A stretch of DNA of 64,000 bases from Thermanaerothrix daxensis (GTDB lineage: Bacteria > Chloroflexota > Anaerolineae > Anaerolineales > Anaerolineaceae), in NCBI RefSeq assembly GCF_001306145.1, contig NZ_LGKO01000002.1:930001-994000 (forward strand), read 5' to 3'. Positions 44,185 to 51,947 of the stretch are shown here, one piece after another. Below the pieces are notes generated by a model, which saw nothing but the letters and a program-made list of their open reading frames with translations, did not search any database and had not been told where the DNA came from. Position 1 is the stretch's first letter. Each line of letters opens with the position of its first letter. Both the position numbers and the translations under genes were made by a program.

Positions 44185-44646
44185 ATGGCCCTTGAAGCAA
44201 ATATGCCCGCTCCCGATTTTACCTTACCGGATGAAACCGGGCTACCCCGCTCCCTCAGTGAATTTAGGGGCAAACCTGTGGTGTTATATTTTTACCCCAA
44301 GGATGACACCCCAGGATGCACGAAAGAAGCCTGTTCTTTTCGCGATGATTATCAGGTATATGCAGATTCCGGGGTGGTGATTTTGGGAGTGAGTCCCGAT
44401 TCACCTGCTTCCCATGCGCGATTTAAAGAGAAATATAACCTCCCTTTCACCTTGCTTTCCGATGAGGATCACCAGGTTTGCAAACTGTATGGCGTATGGG
44501 GCAAGAAAAAATTTATGGGGCGTGAGTATGAAGGCGTTCTACGCACTACCTTCTTGATTGATGAAAATGGGATCATCAAAAAGGTGTTCCCCAACGTCAA
44601 ACCAGAAGGTCACAGTGCTGAGGTTTTAGCCGCATTGCGCTCATAA
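44185..44646 (+). CDS. bcp: Peroxiredoxin, BCP/PrxQ type
   Basis: 153 aa thiol peroxidase. The N-terminal PVVLYFYPKDDTPGCTKEACSFRDDY carries peroxidatic C45 and resolving C50 (1-Cys or atypical 2-Cys arrangement of the BCP group), and GVSPDSPASHARFKEKYNLPFTLLSDEDHQVCKLYGVWGKKKF continues the family pattern. Uses thioredoxin or similar as reductant to remove hydroperoxides. GGAGG precedes the ATG. Convergent with the Rrf2 gene; a weak hairpin (CTCACAGA/TCTGTGAG, 44689-44716) lies between. Confidence 0.95.
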   Translation: MALEANMPAPDFTLPDETGLPRSLSEFRGKPVVLYFYPKDDTPGCTKEACSFRDDYQVYADSGVVILGVSPDSPASHARFKEKYNLPFTLLSDEDHQVCKLYGVWGKKKFMGREYEGVLRTTFLIDENGIIKKVFPNVKPEGHSAEVLAALRS

Positions 44647-44743
44647 ATTTTATGCAGGGAGGCTAACCTTCTTTTGAAAGTCGCCTCACTCACAGACTCT
44701 CCCGTGTCTCTGTGAGAGTATGGGAGTTCGTGACAATGCTGGC

Positions 44744-45220
44744 TTAACCGGCTGCCTCTGGCTGACAAATTTCCAGTTGTGAACGCCAGGCGTGCATCTC
44801 GCGCAGGATTTGCTGAGGTCCTTGGCTTGCCAGTTTTTCGAGGGTTAGACTCTGCAGAGCCCTGTTGATGGCATCTTGAAGACTAGCCCACACGGGCAGA
44901 TAGACACAGGTCTCGCGATGAGGGCAAGCGTTGGCGCTTTCCAGACATGGGGAGAGGTGGATTGGCCCTTCTAGGGCTTCCATAATTTCGCGCAAATTGA
45001 TGGAATCTGGAGAGCGATTCAGGCGAATGCCACCGCGTGGTCCGGGAATTGTTTTGATCAAACCCTTTTGCATCAGCGTGTGCGCAATTTGGTGCATGAA
45101 AGGTAGGGGAATATCCAGATTGCGAGAGAGGACTGCCGTTGCAATGGGATGATCACCCGTCTTTGCCAATGCCAGCATAATTTGTAACCCATAATCGAAG
45201 CGTCGGCTAATTTTTAGCAT
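44744..45220 (-). CDS. Rrf2-family transcriptional regulator with three cysteines
   Basis: 158 aa from ATG 45220 (MLKISRRFDYGLQ). Winged helix with IAHTLMQKGLIKTIPGPRGGIRLNRSPDSINLREIMEALEG is the Rrf2 hallmark. C92, C99 and C105 (SPCLESANACPHRETC) match the positions that bind [2Fe-2S] clusters in IscR, NsrR and related regulators, so it is probably an iron-sulfur, redox or NO sensor. It is divergent from a cytochrome c gene and next to a peroxiredoxin, which suggests control of respiratory or oxidative-stress genes. A longer frame upstream to 45268 has no support. Confidence 0.9.
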   Translation of the reverse strand: MLKISRRFDYGLQIMLALAKTGDHPIATAVLSRNLDIPLPFMHQIAHTLMQKGLIKTIPGPRGGIRLNRSPDSINLREIMEALEGPIHLSPCLESANACPHRETCVYLPVWASLQDAINRALQSLTLEKLASQGPQQILREMHAWRSQLEICQPEAAG

Positions 45221-45395
45221 GTCTAATCCTCTAATGTAAGGTTTTAATTTTGCAGGATTCTTTATCAAAATAGTATGTTTTATCCATTTTGTATAGTGAT
45301 GAATTCACATTTCTCTGATGAGGAAACTCTTAATCATGATGAAGGTTGATTCAAAATTCACCCGGTTCTCATCTCTCTCTCATTTAGAGACGGGA

Positions 45396-45401
45396 TATAA
45401 T
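45396..45401 (+). promoter_or_regulatory. -10 element for the cytochrome c gene
   Basis: TATAAT, 47 bases before the start. No consensus -35, as expected for an activated or Rrf2-regulated promoter. AATCA/TGATT arms, 10 bases apart, lie at 45332-45351 in the shared 227-base divergent region. Confidence 0.4.
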
Positions 45402-45447
45402 CAAGGTGAATGTACGTGAATTTGTTCATTTGTCCAAAGGAGGACGT

Positions 45448-45876
45448 ATGAAAAAACTGGGAATTCTGTGGATTGTGTTGGTGCTCGGTGTGTTTGCTCT
45501 ATCCGCGTGTGGTGGTGGCGGAGGGGAGGCTAAAGAAACGCGCCCTACACCCCCGCCCGAATATGCCGGGAAGACGAACCCCTATACTACGAGCGATGCC
45601 AATGTGGTAGCAGCCGGTAAAACCATTTATGACCAGCGCTGTGCTTCCTGCCACGGTGAGAGAGGTCTTGGAGATGGGCCGGCGGGGCAAGCGTTGGACC
45701 CACATCCCGGCAATCTGGTCGAACTGGTCAAGGTAGCGAAAGACGATTATATCTTCTGGCGCATTTCTGAAGGTGGTGCCATGGCACCTTTCAATTCTTC
45801 GATGCCGGCTCAGAAAGGGATATTGACCGAGGACGAAATTTGGCAAGTTGTCACTTACATTAAGACCTTCAAGTAG
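45448..45876 (+). CDS. Lipoprotein cytochrome c (class I, mono-heme)
   Basis: 142 aa. Signal peptide with lipobox LSAC gives a lipid anchor at C21, followed by a Gly-rich spacer. One heme c site, CASCHGERGLGDG (C65, C68, H69); probable axial Met is M119 in NSSMPAQKG (M112 less likely). ATG 45448 follows AAAGGAGGAC. The size and fold match a small membrane-anchored electron carrier. Its position directly ahead of the two-component and cox genes suggests that it feeds the caa3 oxidase, or carries electrons for a partner regulated with it. Confidence 0.93.
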   Translation: MKKLGILWIVLVLGVFALSACGGGGGEAKETRPTPPPEYAGKTNPYTTSDANVVAAGKTIYDQRCASCHGERGLGDGPAGQALDPHPGNLVELVKVAKDDYIFWRISEGGAMAPFNSSMPAQKGILTEDEIWQVVTYIKTFK

Positions 45877-45900
45877 GCCCCTCCCTTTGATCCAGGAATG

Positions 45901-45928
45901 TAGCCCGGCATGCGCGCATGCCGGGCTA
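45901..45928 (+). terminator. Perfect 28-base palindrome, likely terminator of the cytochrome c gene
   Basis: Arms of 13-14 bases, TAGCCCGGCATGC/GCATGCCGGGCTA, complementary over the whole length, so the stem closes on a minimal loop. It lies 24 bases after the stop and is followed by AGTTTGT. Confidence 0.65.
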
Positions 45929-45979
45929 AGTTTGTATAGAAAGTCAACTTAAAGCTAGCATTCGGGTTAAAATAAAGGC

Positions 45980-47800
45980 ATGGCAAATCAAGTAATAAGG
46001 ACATCAATTGTCCGATTTTGCAAAAGATTGCAAAATGCCCTTTTGTTAGTTGGAGTTTTCCTTTCCGGTTTAGGGGTGGCTGGTCTGGCTAACGGAAGCG
46101 GCATGGCTGTTGCCTGGTTGATTGGGGGGATAGGTCTATGTGTATTGGGAGTATGGGGAAGGTGGCCTCGAAAACGTGAAAAAGAGGTGTGGGAATCAGT
46201 GGAGGGGGCTAAAGACGTAGCTCTTGAAGGCATTGGTGATAATGTTCTTTGGCAAGATCTCTCGGATCTTCTTGATACGAACGATGAGGAAGGGCTGATT
46301 CGTAAGGCTCTTGAGAAGGCCGTCGCCTTTAGTGGGGCTAGCGGTGCCACTTTTATCCCTTTAGATGAATGGAACCAACCTTTACGAGTTTATGCGGCTG
46401 GCGAGGAAACGATGGTGGCCAGCGAGGGTTGGGAGAAGAGTTTGGCTCAGCCCAAGGTTCGTCTTTCCTGTAAACAATGTCAGGTTTATCGGGCGGTCGT
46501 AGGTCAGGGATGTTCTCTTTTCCAGGGTGGTATATCAGAGGCAAAAGTGGTAGAGTGTCTTCCCCTAAAGTACCGTGGCCGTACGGTTGTTGTTGTAAAC
46601 TTCTTTTCAACGCAGCCTGATTTTAGGCTTGGGGAAGAAATTCGGCATGCATTAGAGAACTTCTTCTCGGTTATACTGGTGGGATTGGAGCTGTACCGTC
46701 TGAAGGGACGGGAAACCGCTATCTACTCCCAAGTATTAGGGAGTCGTGTAAGACACCCTGACCTGGACAGCACACTTAGACCCCTCGTATGGCGGTTAAT
46801 GCGGGTTTCGGGGTGTGAAGGCGCAGCGCTATACCTCCCTAAAAACGAAATCAGGATGTTGCCCACTTTTCTCACCGTGGGACATTTCCCATTGACTGAG
46901 CCTGAAGGCGCTCGAGAGGTTTGGAGCCGGGTCCTCAGAGCCGCTCAAGCCTGGCCCGAGCGGCCTCAGTACATCCCTCTCGAACCCGATGGTACACAAG
47001 GCTGGGTGTTTCGCCTTGTATCCTCCCAAAGTGGGGATTTGGGAGTGCTGATGCTTTATGGACCGGACTCTTCTTTGCAGGGGGAGGCTGCACTTGAAAG
47101 GCTGGGTTTGTTACTGGATGCTCTGGTATATGTGATTGAAACTGAGCAGATGAATTTTGATCTGGCTTATCGAGCAGTCATGCAAGAGCGGCTGCGTCTG
47201 GCGCGTGAAATTCACGATGGCCTGGCCCAAACGCTGGCTTATCTGAAATTGAACGCGGCGCAGATGATCCAGCTGCTTAATCAGGAGAAGCACGCGCGCT
47301 TAGAAACTTTGCTTCATCAACACTATCAAGCGCTCTCCGAGATTTATTTGGAGACACGCCAGGTAATGGATAACTTACGTTTTAGCCCGCAGGAGGATAT
47401 GAATGCCTGGATTCGCCAGGTGGCAGCCAATGTGGCAGAAGGTGCAGACTTGCAGATCGAATGTATTCTCCCTGAGAAGGCTCCTGATCTTCCTCTGGAG
47501 GTACAGGCTCAGATTCTACGTATTATCCAAGAAGCCTTAAATAACATTCGTAAACACGCTCATGCTTCCAGGGCGTGGATTTCACTGAGTTCCTGGAATC
47601 GAGACTGGGTTTTGGAAATTGGCGATAATGGAGTTGGTTTTTCTCCTGAGGATGTGCCGCAATTCTCTCAACACGGATTGCGAGGAATGCGCGAACGCGC
47701 TGAGTTGATTGGGGCCGAATTCCAGGTCATCAGCCGGCCTTATCAAGGCACGATTATCCGTTTACAGGTACCATTTCGGATTGAGGAGTCGCTGGTATGA
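45980..47800 (+). CDS. Sensor histidine kinase, NarL-system (HisKA_3) type
   Basis: 606 aa. Two hydrophobic segments at about 17-37 and 41-59 anchor a protein that is otherwise cytoplasmic. Two GAF-like domains follow (about 90-235 and 250-385). The first contains four cysteines, C164, C167, C178 and C193, that could hold a metal or Fe-S cluster. The kinase core has the dimerisation box LAREIHDGLAQTLAYLKLNAA with phospho-acceptor H412 (as in NarX/NreB/DegS), then EALNNIRKHAHASR (N box) and DNGVGFSPEDV, GLRGMRERAELIGAEF. It is coupled by ATGA to its response regulator. No ribosome site precedes ATG 45980 and the -10-like TAAAAT at 45968 is close, so the transcript may be leaderless. Confidence 0.93.
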   Translation: MANQVIRTSIVRFCKRLQNALLLVGVFLSGLGVAGLANGSGMAVAWLIGGIGLCVLGVWGRWPRKREKEVWESVEGAKDVALEGIGDNVLWQDLSDLLDTNDEEGLIRKALEKAVAFSGASGATFIPLDEWNQPLRVYAAGEETMVASEGWEKSLAQPKVRLSCKQCQVYRAVVGQGCSLFQGGISEAKVVECLPLKYRGRTVVVVNFFSTQPDFRLGEEIRHALENFFSVILVGLELYRLKGRETAIYSQVLGSRVRHPDLDSTLRPLVWRLMRVSGCEGAALYLPKNEIRMLPTFLTVGHFPLTEPEGAREVWSRVLRAAQAWPERPQYIPLEPDGTQGWVFRLVSSQSGDLGVLMLYGPDSSLQGEAALERLGLLLDALVYVIETEQMNFDLAYRAVMQERLRLAREIHDGLAQTLAYLKLNAAQMIQLLNQEKHARLETLLHQHYQALSEIYLETRQVMDNLRFSPQEDMNAWIRQVAANVAEGADLQIECILPEKAPDLPLEVQAQILRIIQEALNNIRKHAHASRAWISLSSWNRDWVLEIGDNGVGFSPEDVPQFSQHGLRGMRERAELIGAEFQVISRPYQGTIIRLQVPFRIEESLV

Positions 47801-48453
47801 GTACACGTGTCGTACGAGTTGTGGTTGTGGATGATCATGCACTGTTTCGGCGCGGCTTAATCGAGTTGCTTCGAGATATGCCCGAAATACAGGTTGTTGG
47901 TGAGGCCTCCAACGGTCAGGAGGCCTTGGATGTAGTGCGTCGCACAGCCCCTGATGTGGTGTTGCTGGATATAAACATGCCTTCCATGGATGGACTGCAA
48001 ACGCTGGAAGCGCTACGTAAATGGATTTCTTCCCCCAGGGTGTTGATGCTGACGGTCTCACAGCAGGAGGCAGACCTCATGCAAGCCATTCGGAGTGGCG
48101 CGGATGGTTACCTCCTCAAAAACGTAGAGCCTGAGGAACTTCGCAAAGCCATTCTGCGAGTTTATCAGGGCGAAGGAGCTCTTTCCCCAGAAGTTACAGC
48201 GCCGGTGTTGCGTGCTTTGGCCTACCAGTCCGAAATGGCAAATCGGCAACTCCTCAGTGATCGGGAATTAGAGGTGCTCGAATGTTTGGCGGATGGAAAG
48301 ACTACCGGGCAGATTGCGGCAAAATTGTATATTTCTGATAACACGGTAAAAACCCACGTCCGCCATATTCTGGAAAAACTGGAAGCTTCTAACCGCACTG
48401 AAGCGGTGAGCAAGGCAATTGCTTTGGGGTTGATTCGCCGTCGAGACTCTTAA
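47797..48453 (+). CDS. Response regulator, NarL/FixJ family
   Basis: 218 aa. Receiver with D12-D13 (VVVDDHALF), phospho-acceptor D58 (VVLLDINMPSMDG), T86 and K108 (GYLLKNVEP), then a LuxR-type helix-turn-helix (LLSDRELEVLECLADGKTTGQIAAKLYISDNTVKTHVRHIL). It pairs with the histidine kinase (ATGA overlap) and is followed by a strong terminator and then the cox operon, so the cox promoter is the nearest likely target. Its receiver resembles the N-terminal domain of the downstream CoxB (compare VVVVDDHALFRRGLIELL with VLIASANPLFGRGLERLI). Confidence 0.94.
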   Translation: MSTRVVRVVVVDDHALFRRGLIELLRDMPEIQVVGEASNGQEALDVVRRTAPDVVLLDINMPSMDGLQTLEALRKWISSPRVLMLTVSQQEADLMQAIRSGADGYLLKNVEPEELRKAILRVYQGEGALSPEVTAPVLRALAYQSEMANRQLLSDRELEVLECLADGKTTGQIAAKLYISDNTVKTHVRHILEKLEASNRTEAVSKAIALGLIRRRDS

Positions 48454-48484
48454 ATCATCTCTAAAAGAAGTCCGGTGTGATACC

Positions 48485-48514
48485 AATATCCCCCTTCCAG
48501 GGGGATATTTTTAA
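48485..48514 (+). terminator. Intrinsic terminator after the two-component genes
   Basis: Perfect 10-bp stem AATATCCCCC/GGGGGATATT with a 5-base loop and a short T tract, 32 bases after the response regulator stop. It separates the two-component genes from the cox operon transcriptionally, although readthrough cannot be excluded. Confidence 0.85.
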
Positions 48515-48525
48515 CCCCTTTTTAA

Positions 48526-48555
48526 TACCCGTCTAATCTCGACAATATAGGGGTA
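48526..48555 (+). promoter_or_regulatory. Candidate NarL-type binding site (inverted heptamers)
   Basis: TACCCGT (48526-48532) and AGGGGTA (48549-48555, i.e. TACCCCT on the other strand) face each other 16 bases apart. The second matches the E. coli NarL heptamer TACYYMT, the first has one mismatch. The nearer heptamer lies 3 bases before the predicted -35 of the cox promoter, where an activator is commonly found. Recognition rules for this response regulator are unknown. Confidence 0.35.
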
Positions 48556-48557
48556 AA

Positions 48558-48587
48558 TTGTGTATTTTATATAGGGCAGTCTATAAA
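48558..48587 (+). promoter_or_regulatory. Promoter of the cox operon
   Basis: TTGTGT (48558-48563) and TATAAA (48582-48587) with 18-base spacing. Predicted start about 48594, some 26 bases before the first ATG of the coxB frame. Confidence 0.5.
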
Positions 48588-48619
48588 ATCGTGTAAAGGC
48601 ACCTGAAAGGTTTGGAATC

Positions 48620-50047
48620 ATGATGGGTTTCCAACAATTGGATGGGGTGCGTAGGGTGTTGATTGCTTCGGCCAACCCATTGTTCGGGCGCGGCTTGGAA
48701 CGGTTAATTCGCCAACAATGGCAGGGGCGGCGGTTCGAAATTCGAGTGGTCGGAACAATGGAAGAGACGCTGGCGCTTCTTGAATCCTGGTTACCCGATC
48801 TTGTCATTCTGGACTACGATGACCGCTCTCTGGATCGTAAGCGGTTCATGGACCTCTTTGTTAGTGGCAATCGTGCTATGCAGGTAATGTTGGTCTCTCT
48901 TCAGGAAAGCGGTTCAGTAGTCGTTTATGATCGCCGCGTCCTTACCCCCTCTCAGGCAGAAGATTGGCTTTCGCTATCAGAACCCTCGGGCTTCCAATCC
49001 CCATCCTCAGGAAAGGAGCAGTCATTCTCTATGAAGCACTTTGCTATTGCAGGCTCTATAGTGGTTGTATTGACCTTAGCCACCAATTATCTCTTGAACA
49101 CCATTCAAATTCTTCCTCTTCAGGCAAGTGTTCAAGCCCAGCCCATTGATCGGCTATTCAGCCTTCAGTTTATGCTGATTGCATTTTTCTTCTCCCTGAT
49201 CGTGGTTTTTATGGGATACAGCCTGATAGTCTTTCGTCAACGTGCCAAGGATGAAAGCGAAGAGGGAGCCTATATCAAGGGCTCCACCGGGCTCGAGGTG
49301 GTATGGACGATCATTCCCATTGGGATTGTCATCTATCTTTCCTATCTGGGGTCGCTTGCATTGGCTGAAACGCGGCGGGTGGACCCCCAGGCAGTTGAAG
49401 TCAAAGTGGTGGCAGGGCAATGGTTCTGGCGATTTGAGTACCCCCAGTATGGAATTACATCAGATACGTTGTATTTACCGGTAAATCGCCAGGCTCATTT
49501 ACGCTTAACCTCCCTGGATGTGATTCACTCATTTTGGGTGCCTGAGTTTCGTGTGAAGCAAGATGCTCTTCCGGGTGAGAACCTTGAGCGTGAATTACGG
49601 GTTACGCCAACCATGGTGGGTCAATTCAAGGTGCGCTGTGCGGAGTTGTGTGGTACTTCCCACGCCTATATGGAGAGCCCAGTTGTAGTGGTATCTCAGG
49701 CCGATTTTGAAACCTGGATTAGTGAGCAACTTCAGGCCATTGGGGCGGATCCTGCTACACGGGGTGCAAAGTGGGCTCAAACCAATGGCTGTCTTTCCTG
49801 CCACTCGGTGGATGGTTCCCCGGGCGTGGGGCCAACCTGGAAAGGCCTGTATGGCCTAACAGATCACGAACTGGCGGACGGCAGTCGGGTTGTCGTGGAT
49901 GAGGAGTACTTGAGAACGGCCATTGTTAACCCGAATGCTCAGGTGGTCAAAGGCTATCCGGCTAATGTGATGCCAGCAAATTACCAGGCGTTGCTCTCGG
50001 ACCAGCAGATCAACGACATTATTGAGTACATCAAGACGCTCCGCTGA
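48620..50047 (+). CDS. coxB: Cytochrome c oxidase subunit II (CuA and cytochrome c) with an N-terminal receiver-like domain
   Basis: 475 aa in one frame. Residues 11-118 read like a response-regulator receiver (RRVLIASANPLFGRGLERLI, LVILDYDDRSLD with D65 at the phospho-acceptor position), but the acidic pair is replaced by S-A and no conserved Lys is found, so it is a pseudo-receiver. A linker (119-137) follows. From M138 onward it is normal caa3-type CoxB: a signal-anchor helix (139-159), two membrane helices (about 178-206 and 223-249), a CuA cupredoxin domain with H303, C340, E342, C344, H348 and M351, and a C-terminal cytochrome c (C391, C394, H395, axial M451). AAAGGAG at 49012-49018 lies 12 bases before ATG 49031 (M138), so an internal start could make a conventional CoxB. 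First gene of the cox operon. Confidence 0.95.
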   Translation: MMGFQQLDGVRRVLIASANPLFGRGLERLIRQQWQGRRFEIRVVGTMEETLALLESWLPDLVILDYDDRSLDRKRFMDLFVSGNRAMQVMLVSLQESGSVVVYDRRVLTPSQAEDWLSLSEPSGFQSPSSGKEQSFSMKHFAIAGSIVVVLTLATNYLLNTIQILPLQASVQAQPIDRLFSLQFMLIAFFFSLIVVFMGYSLIVFRQRAKDESEEGAYIKGSTGLEVVWTIIPIGIVIYLSYLGSLALAETRRVDPQAVEVKVVAGQWFWRFEYPQYGITSDTLYLPVNRQAHLRLTSLDVIHSFWVPEFRVKQDALPGENLERELRVTPTMVGQFKVRCAELCGTSHAYMESPVVVVSQADFETWISEQLQAIGADPATRGAKWAQTNGCLSCHSVDGSPGVGPTWKGLYGLTDHELADGSRVVVDEEYLRTAIVNPNAQVVKGYPANVMPANYQALLSDQQINDIIEYIKTLR

Positions 50048-50073
50048 TTTCAACCCGTTGTGTGGAGGGTGCA

Positions 50074-51924
50074 ATGAAACGTTTATGGTCAATTGGTTTG
50101 GTGCGCGGCCTTGTCGGGCAGATTTTGGGTTTTCTGATCGGGATGGGTCTATTGAGTGCCGTGCGTGCTGTTATGGGTTTGCCCTGGAAGACCGAACCTG
50201 CCTGGGTAGCAGGGGCGTTTGGTGGGGTTTTGGGATTCATGGTGGCTTTGGGCGCCTTTAAAGATTGGTATGCGTGGGCGCTTGGGCGCGAGACTCCTGA
50301 TATCGAAGAGATTGAAGAAGAGCCGGGCTGGCGGCGCTATCTGAGCTACAGCCTGGATCATAAAGTGATTGGGGTTCAATACGGTGTGTTATCTCTGCTG
50401 TTGCTAGCCCTTGGTGGGAGCTTTGCGCTGATTTTTCGTGTTGAATTGGCCCGCTCGGGAATGCAGTTCCTCTCTTTGAACTTTTTCAATACCCTGATCG
50501 GGATGCACGGGATGGTGCTGATCATCTCAATCCTGTTGGGGTTTGCTGCTATGGCGAATTTCCTGGTACCGCTGTTGATCGGAGCCAGGGATATGGCCTT
50601 CCCACGCCTTAACGCTTTCTCGTTTTGGATTGCCGTTCCCGCTTCGATTACGCTATTAAGCGCTCTTTTTGTGGGTGGATTTGATACCGGGTGGACGGCT
50701 TACCCGCCGTTGAGCATTCGTGCTCCATTGGGCATGCAGATGTTTTTTGTGGGGGTGTTTTTTAACGGATGGTCGTCCATTCTGGGAGCCCTCAACCTGA
50801 TTACTACGATCATTCGATTGCGTGCTCCTGGAATGTCGTTGTTTCGCATGCCCATTTTTGCCTGGGCTACTCTGGCAACGTCCATTATTGCCCTTACGGC
50901 AACCCAATTGATCGGCCTTTCCTTCCAGATGGTAATGTTTGAGCGCCTGTTTGGCATGGGTTTCTTTGATCCGGCTAAGGGTGGAAATCCCATTCTTTTC
51001 CAACACCTCTTCTGGTTTTATTCACACCCTGCTGTATACATCTTTGTGCTGCCCGGTTTGGGTGTAATTAGTGAATTGTTGCCCGTTTTTGTGCGCAAGC
51101 CTTTGTTCGGCTATCGCTGGGTTGCTATGTCGTCGTTGGGAATTGCGCTGGTGGGCTTTCTGGTGTGGGGACATCATATGTTTACCTCGGGCATGGAAGA
51201 ATACCTGCGTGTGCCTTTCATGTATAGCACCTTGCTAGTGGCTGTTCCCACTGGGATCAAATTCTTCAGTTGGGTGGCAACCTTGTGGCAAGGACGCATT
51301 CGTACCCCTGTACCGATGCTTTTTGTCTTGGGTGCAATTGTGGTGTTTCTCATGGGCGGTCTCAGTGGTCCTCCCAATGGTGTGGTCGCTACCGATCTCC
51401 ATCTACACGATACGTATTTCGTGGTAGGTCACTTTCACGATACGATGTTCGGCGGCTATATCTTTCCCCTCTTCGCGGCCATCTATTACTGGTTTCCCAA
51501 GGTTAGCGGTCGGAGGTTAAATGAAACTTTGGGGCGGCTACATTTCTGGCTCATGACCCCTTCGTTCTTGGTAATGACCTTTGGGCAGATGTGGGTAGGG
51601 ATGATGGGGATGCGCCGCCGTATTGCCGATTATGATCCTGCCCAGGGATTTGATACGGCCCATCTAATCATCACCATCGCTGGCTTTCTCATTGGGTTAT
51701 CAGTGCTGATTTTCTTCATCAATCTGATAATGAGTTTGCGTCGTGGGGAGGTTGCGGTGGGTAATATCTGGCAATCGCGCTCGCCAGAATGGCAATTGCT
51801 GCCTTCCCCGGCCCCCATGCATAACTATCCTCAACCCTTCCGGGTGGTGGGGGAGCCCTATGATTACGGCTTGAAGGGATCGCGTTACGTGGAGCCGCTG
51901 ACCCAACCTGCGGGAGATGATTGA
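50074..51924 (+). CDS. coxA: Cytochrome c oxidase subunit I (A2-type heme-copper oxidase)
   Basis: 616 aa, ATG 50074 set by GTGGAGGG just upstream. About 90 N-terminal residues with two extra hydrophobic helices (about 9-34 and 44-62) precede the usual 12-helix core. Low-spin heme ligands H145 and H455, heme a3 ligand H453, CuB ligands H318, H367 and H368, and the crosslinked Y322 are present (WFYSHPAVY, GHHMF, GHFHDTMFGG). The helix VI Glu of A1 oxidases is replaced by YSHPAVY, the signature of A2-type (Thermus caa3-like) enzymes. K396 of the K channel is in place. The enzyme reduces O2 to water and pumps protons. Confidence 0.95.
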   Translation: MKRLWSIGLVRGLVGQILGFLIGMGLLSAVRAVMGLPWKTEPAWVAGAFGGVLGFMVALGAFKDWYAWALGRETPDIEEIEEEPGWRRYLSYSLDHKVIGVQYGVLSLLLLALGGSFALIFRVELARSGMQFLSLNFFNTLIGMHGMVLIISILLGFAAMANFLVPLLIGARDMAFPRLNAFSFWIAVPASITLLSALFVGGFDTGWTAYPPLSIRAPLGMQMFFVGVFFNGWSSILGALNLITTIIRLRAPGMSLFRMPIFAWATLATSIIALTATQLIGLSFQMVMFERLFGMGFFDPAKGGNPILFQHLFWFYSHPAVYIFVLPGLGVISELLPVFVRKPLFGYRWVAMSSLGIALVGFLVWGHHMFTSGMEEYLRVPFMYSTLLVAVPTGIKFFSWVATLWQGRIRTPVPMLFVLGAIVVFLMGGLSGPPNGVVATDLHLHDTYFVVGHFHDTMFGGYIFPLFAAIYYWFPKVSGRRLNETLGRLHFWLMTPSFLVMTFGQMWVGMMGMRRRIADYDPAQGFDTAHLIITIAGFLIGLSVLIFFINLIMSLRRGEVAVGNIWQSRSPEWQLLPSPAPMHNYPQPFRVVGEPYDYGLKGSRYVEPLTQPAGDD

Positions 51925-51947
51925 TGTCAAGAGCGGAGGAAAATGAG

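Noticed and set aside
45901-45928. Perfect palindrome as an attachment site or operator
   Set aside because: Its position just after a gene and GC-rich stem fit a terminator; no integrase or repeat copy is seen.
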